Source: Pyxidicoccus parkwaysis (GTDB lineage: Bacteria; Myxococcota; Myxococcia; Myxococcales; Myxococcaceae). From it: DNA of 64,000 nucleotides. The stretch covers positions 13,127,001 through 13,191,000 of the forward strand of contig NZ_CP071090.1 of NCBI RefSeq assembly GCF_017301735.1. The letters are read 5' to 3'. The notes below the pieces were generated by a model. That model did no database searches. It had not been told where the DNA came from and saw only the letters and a program-made list of their open reading frames with translations. The position numbers were made by a program, and so were the translations under genes. Positions 25,663 through 33,597 of this stretch are shown here, one piece after another. Every line of letters begins with the position of its first letter. Positions within the stretch are counted from its first letter, which is position 1.

Positions 25663-27246
25663 ATGCCGGGACCGATTGGGTTTGGGGGCTTCAAGCAGTT
25701 CTTCCAGAGTGTGATTCCGTCCAACGGCGGCGCCGTCGGCGCTCCGCAGCAGCAGGGGCCCGCCGGCCCGCCGCAGCAGACGGGCGGCACGCAGTCCGGT
25801 GGAAGCCTGTTCACCGACAGCTTCGGGGGCACGGCGCCGGGGGCTTCACAGCGCAACCCGCTGAACGCGCCGGACACGGCTCCCGCGCCGAGGGAGCCCC
25901 TGGCGACCCTGTCCAGCACGGGAAGCGCCAAGGGCTCGTTCATGATTGGGCCGGGGGGCGTCTCCGGGACGGCCACCCTCGAGGCGGGCGCGAAGATTGA
26001 AGCGGGCATCGTCTCGCTGGAGGTGGCCGGGTACACCGAGCTGTCGGCCGGCTTCACCCGGACGCCCGGCATGACGTCCTTCAGCGTGGAGGCGGAGGTC
26101 GGGGTGAAGGGGGAACTAAAAGCGGATGGAGAGTGGGCCTCCGCCAGCGTCTCCGGCTCCACCGGCGTGCGGGGCAGCTACCAGGTGACGCTGCCGACGT
26201 CGGTGGCCTCGACCATCACCTCACCCGAGCAGGCCATGGCGCAGCTGAATCCCACGCAGCCGCAGAACCTGCCCGTCGGCGCCACCGTGACGCTCACCGG
26301 AGAGGCCTTCGCGGAGTCGGGCATGTCGGTGACCTTCAAGAAGATTGCCGGCCTCTTCGACTTCGAGGCGGGCCTCAGCGTCGAGCGGGCGAAGGGCATG
26401 GCCCTCGCCGTCACCCGGGTGGATGACAAGACGATTCGAGTCACCGTCGGCCCGACGGAGGCGGTGTCTCGCAACACCAAGGCCAGCTTCGGTCTGCTGG
26501 GCGTGTCCGACACCCTGACGGTGAGCGGGCAGCTGTACTCGCGGCAGGTGGACTTCGACATCTCCCGGCCCGAGGGGCTCGCCGCGTATCAGCGCTTCCT
26601 CGCCACGGGCGAGCTGCCGAAGAATGATTCGGCCACCGGCACCTCCAACGCGGCGACGGTGCAGATGACTTCCGAGTCCTTCTCCCGCGACGTGACGATG
26701 CTCTTCGACCTGGGCGGAGCCACCCTCGAGAGCAGCGAGTACGTCACCACGACGTACGACGCCGGCGGCCCCACGGAGTTCCAGTACACGGGCACCAAGG
26801 GCCCCGTCACCTTCACCGTCAACGGCGAGTGGAAGCAGCCCGAGGACCCGAGCACCTATACCTATGCGGTGACGCTGCCGGACCTGATGCCCGGCACCAT
26901 CGACGCCACGCGCGACCTGTACCCGGGCGCGACGGGGAGCGGCGAGACGGTGCAGGTGTCCTTCACCTACGCGGAGGCCCAGCGGATTCAGCAGACCCTG
27001 AAGGACTACCAGTCAGCCATCGCGCAGAACCAGGGCGCCAATGGCTTCCCGCTCTACATGGATGCGGCGATGGAGGGCGCCGCCAACGCGGCGACGCCCG
27101 AGGAGGCCATGGCCATCCTGCTGACGCCGACGGCCAACAACGACACCACCACGGTGATGTACCGGCTGCACGAGCTCGCCAACTTCGACCGGGAGCACGG
27201 CAGCGGTGGACCGATGCCGGGCTCGCTGACGCTCCTGCCGGAGTGA
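25663..27246 (+). CDS. Hypothetical Gly/Thr/Ser-rich beta-repeat protein without signal peptide
   Basis: A 527-residue protein I do not recognise. ATG 25663 (MPGPIGFGGFKQ) follows GAGGGGG; an upstream GTG at 25636 is weaker. The first 75 residues are Gly/Pro/Gln-rich and disordered. From about 90 to 330 there are alternating polar and hydrophobic strands rich in Gly, Ser and Thr (GTATLEAGAKIEAGIVSLEV, EAEVGVKGELKADGEW), like a beta-helix or beta-barrel. A second beta-rich block follows, then a helical C-terminus (AQRIQQTLKDYQSAIAQNQG, GANGF, PEEAMAILLTP, RLHELANFDREHG). There is no signal peptide, lipobox or Cys. Such proteins can be effectors of other export routes, but nothing nearby supports this directly. 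Confidence 0.75.
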   Translation: MPGPIGFGGFKQFFQSVIPSNGGAVGAPQQQGPAGPPQQTGGTQSGGSLFTDSFGGTAPGASQRNPLNAPDTAPAPREPLATLSSTGSAKGSFMIGPGGVSGTATLEAGAKIEAGIVSLEVAGYTELSAGFTRTPGMTSFSVEAEVGVKGELKADGEWASASVSGSTGVRGSYQVTLPTSVASTITSPEQAMAQLNPTQPQNLPVGATVTLTGEAFAESGMSVTFKKIAGLFDFEAGLSVERAKGMALAVTRVDDKTIRVTVGPTEAVSRNTKASFGLLGVSDTLTVSGQLYSRQVDFDISRPEGLAAYQRFLATGELPKNDSATGTSNAATVQMTSESFSRDVTMLFDLGGATLESSEYVTTTYDAGGPTEFQYTGTKGPVTFTVNGEWKQPEDPSTYTYAVTLPDLMPGTIDATRDLYPGATGSGETVQVSFTYAEAQRIQQTLKDYQSAIAQNQGANGFPLYMDAAMEGAANAATPEEAMAILLTPTANNDTTTVMYRLHELANFDREHGSGGPMPGSLTLLPE

Positions 27247-27263
27247 GCTTCCACGGAGGAGGG

Positions 27264-27298
27264 GATGGCGCGGTTTTCAGCGGCCCAGCCGCGCCATC
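27264..27298 (+). terminator. Hairpin overlapping the 3' end of the convergent gene
   Basis: gatggcgcgg and ccgcgccatc form a perfect 10-bp stem with a 15-base loop. It starts 18 bp after the rightward stop at 27246, and its right half encodes the last residues of the leftward fusion gene ending at 27277. It could terminate rightward transcription; for the leftward gene it would lie within the end of the message. Confidence 0.5.
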
Positions 27299-30150
27299 TT
27301 CTCCTTCACGGTGCCGGCGGCGGGGCCGTTGGGCAGGAGCGCGAGGTAGCGCCCATACGCCTTCGCCGCGTCCGGCTTGCGGTCCAGCTTCACGTACGCG
27401 TCGCCCAGGTTGAGGTAGGCCACGGCGCGCTGCGGGTCCAGCTCCAGCGTCTTCTCCAGCCACTTCACCGCCTCGGGGTACTCGCCCTTGCGGAAGTGGA
27501 CGAAGCCCACGTTGTTGGCGGCCTGCGCGTCCCGCGGGTCCAGCTTCGCGGCGGCCTGGAACTCGGCCAGCGCCTCCTCGTAGCGCTTCTCGCGGTACAG
27601 GGCCATGCCACGGTCACCGCGGCGGCGGGCCTCCTCTGCGGGCGAGGCGGACGGCACCGGCGCGGCCGCCACGGCGATGCCCGCGTCCTGCATCTGCGAC
27701 AGCTGGCTCTTCGCCGCTTCCAGCTCGCGCGCCAGCGCTTGATTGCGCGCCGTCTTCGCGGCGATTTCGTTGCGCACGCGCTCCAATTCCGCGTTGAGGC
27801 GGATGGCCTCGGTGTCGAGCTGCTCGGAGCTCTCGCTGAGGAACTCGCCCTCATGGCTGAGCTCGAGGACGAACTCGCCGCCCTCGCTGCCGGGCATGCT
27901 GCCGAAGGCGGGCGTCTGCTTCGACAGCGAGGACACCGTGGGCCCGACGTACGCCGCCAATTCAGACCCGGTGACGTAGCCGTCGGCGTTGAGGTCCGCC
28001 TGGCCTTCCAGGCCCTGCAGCAGCGTCCAGGTGAAGATGGAGTGGCCGTTGGGGCCCTGGTCCGCCACCTGCTCGTCGGCGCCTCCCGCGGTGAGCACCT
28101 GGCGCACGCTCCGGCGCGTCACCTCCTGGAGGTACTTGCGCACGTCGCCGCCGGCCGCCGGCCCGCCGCGCGTCAGCGCAAGCCCGCTGTAGCAGGCGTC
28201 CATGACGAAGAGGGCGTGCTTGGCGGGGATGGCCTCGCTGATGTCCTGGAAGTTGGTCATCGAGATGGCCGTGCTCTGGTAGTTGGACGTGTCCGCGTCC
28301 ACCGGGACGATGTAGCCGAGGCTCTTCCCGTTGGGCAGGCGGCGGGTGATGCCGTGGCCCGCGAAGAAGACGAAGACGCGGTCCTCGCGCTGCACCTTCG
28401 CCGGGTCCGCCAGCCTGTCGCCCAGCACGGAGAGGATGCGCTCGCGCGTGGCCTCGCCGTCGAGCAGCACGGTGACGTTCTCCGGCTTGAAGAGGTACTT
28501 GCGCACCAGCAACTCGCGCACGCCCTCCGCGTCGTTCACCGCGTAGGAGAGCTTGGGCCACTTCTGGTAGGCATTGATGCCAATCACCACGGCCCAGCTC
28601 TCGCGGTACAGCGCGCCGGGCGTGGTGGATGCGAGCGCGGGCGCGGGAGGCACGCCGCCGTCCGCCGTGTCGCCCACCATCTGCGTGCCGTCCCAGAGGA
28701 CGAAGCGGTAGCCGCGCGTCTGGAGCGTCTCCAGGATGAGCGGCAGGGCCTCCGTCGTCTGGCTGTGCACGTCGTGCAGGAGGATGACGCCGCGGCCGTT
28801 GGCCTCCACCTGCTGCACCACGCGGTTGGCGATGGAGGTGGGGATGGGGTCGCTCCAGTCGAGCGCGTCCACGTTCCACAGGAAGGCCTTGAGCTTGCGG
28901 GCCTCGAGCGCCGCGGCGACCTTCTCGTTGCGCGCGCCGTAGGGCGGGCGGAAGAGGGAGATGTGGCTCTGGGTGACCTCCTCGATGATGCGCCTCGACT
29001 CGTCGATTTCCGTCTCCAGCCGCGCGTCGCTCAGCTTGGGCAGGAAGGCGTGCGTGAGCGAGTGGTTGGCGAGCAGGTGCCCCGACTGGAGGATGCGCTC
29101 GGAGTACGCGGAGGCCTCGGTGCGCTTGAGTGGGGCGCCCGCATCACCCGCGTCCTTGCCGCGCACGGCGACGTTCTGCCCCACCTCGAAGAAGATGGAC
29201 TTGACGCCGTACTTCTCCAGCGTGGCGAGGATGTTGGGGGTGAACTTGGGGTGCGGGCCGTCGTCGAAGGTGAGCACCAGCGTCTTCGGCGGCAGCGAGT
29301 TGCCGGTGATGATGCCCGGGTCCTCCTTGCGCGGGCCCTTGCCGCGCAGGCCCTGGTCCAGCGCGCCCAGCGTGTCGTCGAAGGACTTGAGGATGGACTC
29401 GCGGGTGAAGCGGCCCCTGAGGAAGGTGACGTAGGCCTCCCAGGCCTCGCGGCGCACGGCCATGCCGCGCGTGTCGAAGCGGCCGAAGACGGCCTGCATC
29501 TCCTTCTCGTAGAGGGCCTGGATGGCCTGGAGCGCGCGCTGGTCCTCCTCCAGGCGAGCGAGCAGCGGCGCCTTCCACGCGGGCGCGGAGGGCAGGGCGG
29601 CCAGTGCGTCGTGCACGTCGGCGAGCGTGTCCTTGAAGGCGAGCTTGTCCGCGTCGTGCAGGTCCACGTCCTTCTCCAGCCAGTCCAGGAAGGAGGCGAG
29701 GGACGCGGGCTCGGCGCCGGAGGTCAGCGCGGTGCGGAGCGCTTCTGCGAAGGACTCCAGCTCGTGGCGGTTCTCCTCGAAGAGCATGCGCCCGACGATG
29801 GCCGCGCGCTCGCGGGTGTCGTCGTCGAGCGTGGCCTCGTCCGCGGCGAGGACGATGTTCTGCCGGTAGCGGGTGACGATGCCGGCCCAGGACTCGCGCG
29901 CGGCCGCGTCGTCCTTCGGCGGTGCAACGGCGGTGGCGGTGGGAGTGCTCGCGTCCGGGGCGGCCTGCTGGGGCGCGGTGGCGGTGGCGGGCGCGGAGGG
30001 CGCGGGCTTCTCGGGCGAAGGCGCGGGTGGCGTGCCCTTGCAGGCGACGAGGACGAGGGCGGTGAGCCAGGGCAGGGCGCGGCGCCAGGGTTTCCGGTGT
30101 GGGGCCGGAGACGATTCGTGGAGGGCGCCTGGGAAGTCTGGAGTGCTCAT
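27277..30150 (-). CDS. Lipoprotein fusion: NodB polysaccharide deacetylase, caspase-like peptidase, EF-hand, coiled coil, TPR
   Basis: A 957-residue multidomain lipoprotein. I start at ATG 30150 (MSTPDFPG); a GTG at 30219 is open but poor. The membrane segment ends in a lipobox (LTALVLVAC), followed by a Pro/Ala/Thr linker. A helical region (100-285) precedes a NodB domain with TFDDGPHP (Asp296/Asp297), the metal-binding HSLTH, RPPYGARN and GVILLHDVH, all intact. From about 520 a caspase-like C14 domain follows: VVIGINAYQKWPKL, the catalytic His599 in FFAGHGI and Cys653 in VMDACYSG. An EF-hand-like loop DLNADGYVTGSE lies near 721, a coiled coil at about 777-823, and three TPRs to the end. It should sit in the envelope, combining cell-wall or polysaccharide deacetylation with Cys proteolysis. 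The partner and trigger are unknown; the EF-hand suggests calcium control. Confidence 0.93.
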   Translation of the reverse strand: MSTPDFPGALHESSPAPHRKPWRRALPWLTALVLVACKGTPPAPSPEKPAPSAPATATAPQQAAPDASTPTATAVAPPKDDAAARESWAGIVTRYRQNIVLAADEATLDDDTRERAAIVGRMLFEENRHELESFAEALRTALTSGAEPASLASFLDWLEKDVDLHDADKLAFKDTLADVHDALAALPSAPAWKAPLLARLEEDQRALQAIQALYEKEMQAVFGRFDTRGMAVRREAWEAYVTFLRGRFTRESILKSFDDTLGALDQGLRGKGPRKEDPGIITGNSLPPKTLVLTFDDGPHPKFTPNILATLEKYGVKSIFFEVGQNVAVRGKDAGDAGAPLKRTEASAYSERILQSGHLLANHSLTHAFLPKLSDARLETEIDESRRIIEEVTQSHISLFRPPYGARNEKVAAALEARKLKAFLWNVDALDWSDPIPTSIANRVVQQVEANGRGVILLHDVHSQTTEALPLILETLQTRGYRFVLWDGTQMVGDTADGGVPPAPALASTTPGALYRESWAVVIGINAYQKWPKLSYAVNDAEGVRELLVRKYLFKPENVTVLLDGEATRERILSVLGDRLADPAKVQREDRVFVFFAGHGITRRLPNGKSLGYIVPVDADTSNYQSTAISMTNFQDISEAIPAKHALFVMDACYSGLALTRGGPAAGGDVRKYLQEVTRRSVRQVLTAGGADEQVADQGPNGHSIFTWTLLQGLEGQADLNADGYVTGSELAAYVGPTVSSLSKQTPAFGSMPGSEGGEFVLELSHEGEFLSESSEQLDTEAIRLNAELERVRNEIAAKTARNQALARELEAAKSQLSQMQDAGIAVAAAPVPSASPAEEARRRGDRGMALYREKRYEEALAEFQAAAKLDPRDAQAANNVGFVHFRKGEYPEAVKWLEKTLELDPQRAVAYLNLGDAYVKLDRKPDAAKAYGRYLALLPNGPAAGTVKEKMARLGR

Positions 30151-30350
30151 GCGTGGGGCAGGTTGGCCCGGAGCATGCCCGGTGGGAGGCGAGGACGCCA
30201 ACCCACCGGCCCGTTTCACTCACATGCGGGCCGTCTCCGGTCGCCTGGTGCTCCCAGTGTTTCCCGAAACGGCCCTCGTCGACCCGCGTGGCCGTGGGGT
30301 GGCCCTGCTCCCACCCCATGCCCCCTCTGAAGCGAGCCGCGCTCCGCCTC

Positions 30351-30383
30351 GCGTCCCCTCCCACCTTGGGCGGAAGGGGACGC
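30351..30383 (-). terminator. Hairpin after exported-protein gene
   Basis: gcgtcccct and aggggacgc form a perfect 9-bp stem with a 15-base loop, 11 bp past the stop of the leftward gene ending at 30395. There is no T-run. The 200 bp between it and the fusion gene start shows no other feature. Confidence 0.45.
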
Positions 30384-30394
30384 GGGGCGCGGAA

Positions 30395-31402
30395 TCACTG
30401 CTTCGCCGAGGAGTCCTTGCACTCCGTGGGCGGATTGATGTCCGGCATGGGGTCCTTGATGGGGCCCCGCTCCTCCTCGACGACGCTGCGCTCCTCGTCG
30501 CTCAGGTCGGCCGCCTGCTCCTCGGTGGGCGTTGCCGCCGCGCCCGCGAAGCAGTTGCCGTCCACCTTGATGAGCCCCGTCTTGCAGTTCCACGAGGGCT
30601 CACCGGTGCACACGCTGACGCGGTAGTGCCGGTTCTGGCCATTCGGAAGGACGCCGCCGATGAGCGGAGACCCCTGGCGGCCCGGCGAGCCGGTGAAGTA
30701 GGGCGAGTAGCTGAACGTGGTGGACATCTGCTGCAGGTTCAGCCCGTTGGGCGCCTGACCCGCGAACCACCGCCCCCACTCGTAATCATAGGTGCGGCTC
30801 CACCAGCGGTCGCTCTCCTGGACCGTCACGAAGTAGTGGTTCTCGCAGCTCGTGGGGTCGGCGTTCAGCTTGATGTTGCTGGCGCAGACGTTGATGGGCG
30901 AGCCATCCGCCGGCGGGTTGATGCCATTGATGTTGAAGTTGGGCGTGGCCGGCGCCGCGTTCGAGACGATGATGTTGGTGTTCACCGTCTCCACCGTGGA
31001 CCAGCCGATGCAGGTCCAGTTCCGCTTCTCCAGCGTCACCGTGGCCTTGTACTGCCCCGCCCCGACGCCCACGTTGTAGAAGGGGAAGTTCGCCCACGAG
31101 GACGACGTCTGATACTGCATCGAGGAGACGAGATTGCCGTTGAGGTAGAGATTGGCCTTGATGCGATAGGGATTGGCGCCGCATGTGTTGTACGGCCCGC
31201 AGCTCCCTCCGATGATGATGATGCCCGGACAGTACTCGTACGACACCATGAAGTTGCGGGTGCCGGAGCCGCAATAGCCGAAGTTGGTGGCGGAGTAGCC
31301 CGAGGTCGTCGAGCTCTGGGTCAACTTGGCGGCGCCCGCGTGTGACGCGGTGGGAACAGTGGCGAGCAACGCAACCACAACGACCAACATCGATTTTGTC
31401 AC
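30395..31402 (-). CDS. Exported Cys- and aromatic-rich hypothetical protein
   Basis: A 335-residue protein starting at GTG 31402, with AGGGGG five bases upstream. The signal peptide is SMLVVVVALLATVPTASHAG. The mature protein is beta-rich, with many Tyr, Trp, Asn and Gly residues and about nine Cys (GYCGSGT, EYCPG, GGSCGPYNTCGANP, WTCIG, INVCAS, TSCENH, SVCTGE, WNCKTG, GNCFAG), so several disulphides are likely. It may contain two similar Ig-like or fibronectin-like halves (LYLNGNLVSSMQYQTSSSW). The C-terminal 45 residues are acidic and disordered (DLSDEERSVVEEERGP). I recognise no enzyme motif. Export and disulphides point to an extracellular or surface adhesin-like role (inference). The gene stands alone and ends at a hairpin. 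Confidence 0.78.
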   Translation of the reverse strand: MTKSMLVVVVALLATVPTASHAGAAKLTQSSTTSGYSATNFGYCGSGTRNFMVSYEYCPGIIIIGGSCGPYNTCGANPYRIKANLYLNGNLVSSMQYQTSSSWANFPFYNVGVGAGQYKATVTLEKRNWTCIGWSTVETVNTNIIVSNAAPATPNFNINGINPPADGSPINVCASNIKLNADPTSCENHYFVTVQESDRWWSRTYDYEWGRWFAGQAPNGLNLQQMSTTFSYSPYFTGSPGRQGSPLIGGVLPNGQNRHYRVSVCTGEPSWNCKTGLIKVDGNCFAGAAATPTEEQAADLSDEERSVVEEERGPIKDPMPDINPPTECKDSSAKQ

Positions 31403-31582
31403 AAGGTCCCCCTCCCAAAATGGAAGTGGCGCCCTTGTTGTGCAGCCAACATGCCGGCCGGTGCTCCAGAGTGGCGGCGGGCCGGGTGTCTCTGCCCGTG
31501 TATCAATCCATGTTACGCGTGGCTCGCGGATGTAACGGTTCGCGCTACAGGTGTGACGTCAAACCGAGCCATGTCACACGCA

Positions 31583-31690
31583 AGTGTCGGAGGCCGTGCG
31601 GCCAGCCGAGCGCTCGTTGGGGGAATGCCCGCGCGTGCGCAGCGTCTCCGGAGGCCGGCAGGAGCGGTGGGGTGCTGGAGGCCCGGGTGG
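31583..31690 (+). repeat. Deleted duplicate of the DUF1206 gene's 5' region
   Basis: Bases 31583-31657 match 33392-33466 without gaps (6 mismatches in 75). Bases 31651-31690 match 33557-33596 (about 90 percent). The two matching blocks meet at GAGGCCG, a 7-base direct repeat found at 33460-33466 and 33557-33563 in the intact copy. This copy has therefore lost the 97 bp between those repeats, including the ATG. It is a broken remnant that stops beside the aldo/keto reductase stop codon. Confidence 0.8.
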
Positions 31691-31694
31691 CGTG

Positions 31695-32678
31695 TTAGCG
31701 CTCACTGTCGAGCAGCTTCATCTGCTGCTCGGGGTAGCGCGTCCCGGCGATGGCATCCGTGGGCAGGGTCGCCTCGACCGCGGCCACATCGGCGGGCGAC
31801 AGGGGCTTGTCGAGCGCGCCGAGCACGTCGAGCAGCTGCTTCCGCGTGCGCGCGCCGACCACGGGCACGAGCATCGGTTGCTTCGCCAGCACCCACGCCA
31901 CGGCGAGCTGGGCAGGCGTCATCCCGCGCTCGGCAGCGAACGCGTGAAAACGCGCCACGGCTGCCGCATTGCGCTGGCCGGCCTCGCCGCTGAAGCGAGG
32001 GAAGTGCTGGCGGGCACCTTCAGCCTTCGCTCCCGTCAAGAGCCCGCGCGAGAGCACGCCGTACAGCGTCGCGCTCATGCCGAGCTCGGCGAGCGTGGGA
32101 AATATGGCCTTTTCCGGCTCGCGCGTGATGAGCGCGTACTCGATTTGCAGGTCGCTCAACGGGTGTACCTTCGCCGCGCGGCGGATGGTCTCGGCGCCGA
32201 CTTCGGAGAGTCCGATGTTCCGAACGTAGCCGCCCTTCACCAGCTCGGCGATTGCGCCCACGGTGTCTTCGATGGGGACGGCCGGGTCGAGTCGAGCGGG
32301 GCGGTACACGTCGATGTAGTCCACACCGAGCCGCTGCAAGCTGTACGTGACGAAATTCTTGACCGCCGCGGGGCGCCCGTCGAAGCCCACCAGGGCCCCG
32401 TCCGGCCCGCGCATGGCCCCGAACTTCACCGAAAGCTGCACCTTCGCGCGCTGACCCTCGAGCGCCCGGCGAATGAGCAGCTCGTTGTGCCCGTTGGCGT
32501 AGAAATCGGCTGTATCGAGCAGCGTCACTCCGCGCTCGATGGCCTCGTGAATCGTCGCGATGCTCTCGCGCTCGTCAGAGGGGCCGTACGCTCCCGACAT
32601 GCCCATGCAGCCGAGGGCAATGGGAAACACCCCAGGGCCCGTCTTGCCGAGTTGCGTTCTGCGGTGGATGGCGGTCAT
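31695..32678 (-). CDS. Aldo/keto reductase with altered catalytic tetrad
   Basis: A 327-residue TIM-barrel oxidoreductase. GGGGAAAGA precedes ATG 32678. Asp55 and Tyr60 lie in LLDTADFYANGHNE, Lys85 in LSVKFGAMRG, and the NADPH-binding end reads VVGARTRKQLLDVLG. The fourth tetrad member, usually His in Y-x-H-R-x-D-P, is replaced by Ala128 in VYRPARLDP. Such variants exist in this family but are expected to have altered reduction chemistry. The probable role is NADPH-dependent carbonyl or aldehyde reduction. The gene is divergent from a TetR regulator with two matching operators between them, so it is probably induced by a substrate of that regulator. Confidence 0.92.
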   Translation of the reverse strand: MTAIHRRTQLGKTGPGVFPIALGCMGMSGAYGPSDERESIATIHEAIERGVTLLDTADFYANGHNELLIRRALEGQRAKVQLSVKFGAMRGPDGALVGFDGRPAAVKNFVTYSLQRLGVDYIDVYRPARLDPAVPIEDTVGAIAELVKGGYVRNIGLSEVGAETIRRAAKVHPLSDLQIEYALITREPEKAIFPTLAELGMSATLYGVLSRGLLTGAKAEGARQHFPRFSGEAGQRNAAAVARFHAFAAERGMTPAQLAVAWVLAKQPMLVPVVGARTRKQLLDVLGALDKPLSPADVAAVEATLPTDAIAGTRYPEQQMKLLDSER

Positions 32679-32704
32679 GGCATCTTTCCCCAGGTCGAGC
32701 CAAA

Positions 32705-32752
32705 CGGAACATTGTTCCGGTATTGAGGGAGAAATACGGAACGATGTTCCGT
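32705..32752. promoter_or_regulatory. Two TetR-type operators between divergent reductase and regulator genes
   Basis: CGGAAC-ATT-GTTCCG (32705-32719) and ACGGAAC-GAT-GTTCCGT (32736-32752) are perfect inverted repeats sharing C-G-G-A-A-C-n3-G-T-T-C-C-G. Their centres are 32 bp apart, about three helical turns, so dimers would bind the same face. The position between the reductase (32678) and TetR (32764) starts suggests control of both genes. Confidence 0.75.
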
Positions 32753-32763
32753 TTGTCAAGGCA

Positions 32764-33357
32764 ATGAAGAGACCCAATCGAGCTGACGCGCAGCGCAACC
32801 TCGACTCGCTCCTCGAGGCGGCGAAGGCGGTATTCGCCGAGTCCGGAGTCGACGCGCCCGTGCGGGAGATCGCGGCGCGCGCTGGCGTCGGGGTCGCGAC
32901 GGTGTATCGGCACTTCCCCCAACGTTCCGAGCTGATTGCGGCCGTGTACCGGCGCGAAATCGACGCATGCGCGGCCGCCGCTCCGGCGCTGGCGCGTGAG
33001 CATGAGCCGTTTGAGGCGCTGGCGCGGTGGCTCCATCGGTTCTCGAGTCTCATCGCCACCAAGCGGGGACTCGCCGCTTCGCTCAACGCGGAGGACCCGG
33101 CGTATCAGGCACTGCCGGCGTATTTCCGTCAGCACCTGGAGCCGGTGCTCAAGTCGCTCCTCGATGCCGCGGCGGCCGCGGGTCAGGTTCGCGACGACGT
33201 CGACGCGTACGAGCTCTTGCGAGGCGTGGGCAATCTCTGCGTTCCCGTCGCGGAGCTTGGACCTGGCTACAGCCGGAGGATGGTCGACCTGCTGATTGAT
33301 GGGCTGCGCTACGGCGCGCGTCCCGTCCGGGCACCTGCTTCCAGGGTCCCTCGTTGA
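32764..33357 (+). CDS. TetR-family transcriptional regulator
   Basis: A 197-residue regulator. ATG 32764 (MKRPNRADAQRN) lies just after the second operator. The helix-turn-helix is standard: LLEAAKAVFAESGVDAPVRE, IAARAGVGVATVYRHFPQRS. The C-terminal domain has LNAEDPAYQALPAYFRQHLE and VRDDVDAYELLRGVGNLC, as in regulators that sit beside oxidoreductases. It probably represses itself and the divergent aldo/keto reductase through the two palindromes (inference). It is the right-hand member of a two-gene cassette that is bracketed by a duplicated sequence, which suggests arrival as a unit. Confidence 0.92.
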   Translation: MKRPNRADAQRNLDSLLEAAKAVFAESGVDAPVREIAARAGVGVATVYRHFPQRSELIAAVYRREIDACAAAAPALAREHEPFEALARWLHRFSSLIATKRGLAASLNAEDPAYQALPAYFRQHLEPVLKSLLDAAAAAGQVRDDVDAYELLRGVGNLCVPVAELGPGYSRRMVDLLIDGLRYGARPVRAPASRVPR

Positions 33358-33391
33358 AGAGGGCAGGACGCTTCTTGGAATCAGGTGCACG

Positions 33392-33597
33392 AGTGCCGGA
33401 GGGCGTGCGGCCAGCCGAGCGCCCGTTGGGGGAAGGCCCGCGCATGCGCATCGTCTCCGGAGGCCGCTTCGAAGGGGCCGCGAACGGGAGGGGGACGACA
33501 TGGCGACGGGAGCCCTGCGAGGGCCCGACCTTCGGCACGTGGCCCACGCGGGGCGTGAGGCCGGCAGGAGCGGCGTGGTGGTGGCGGCCCGGGTGGG
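33392..33597 (+). repeat. Intact copy of the duplicated segment (leader and start of DUF1206 gene)
   Basis: This interval contains both blocks found in shortened form at 31583-31690, separated here by 90 bp that include the ribosome site and ATG 33500. GAGGCCG occurs at 33460 and 33557, the endpoints of the deletion in the other copy. The duplicated units are direct repeats flanking the reductase-TetR pair. Confidence 0.8.

Noticed and set aside
27265..30330. 1021-codon plus-strand frame opposite the fusion lipoprotein
   Set aside because: No domains or ribosome site; the minus strand holds four recognisable domains.
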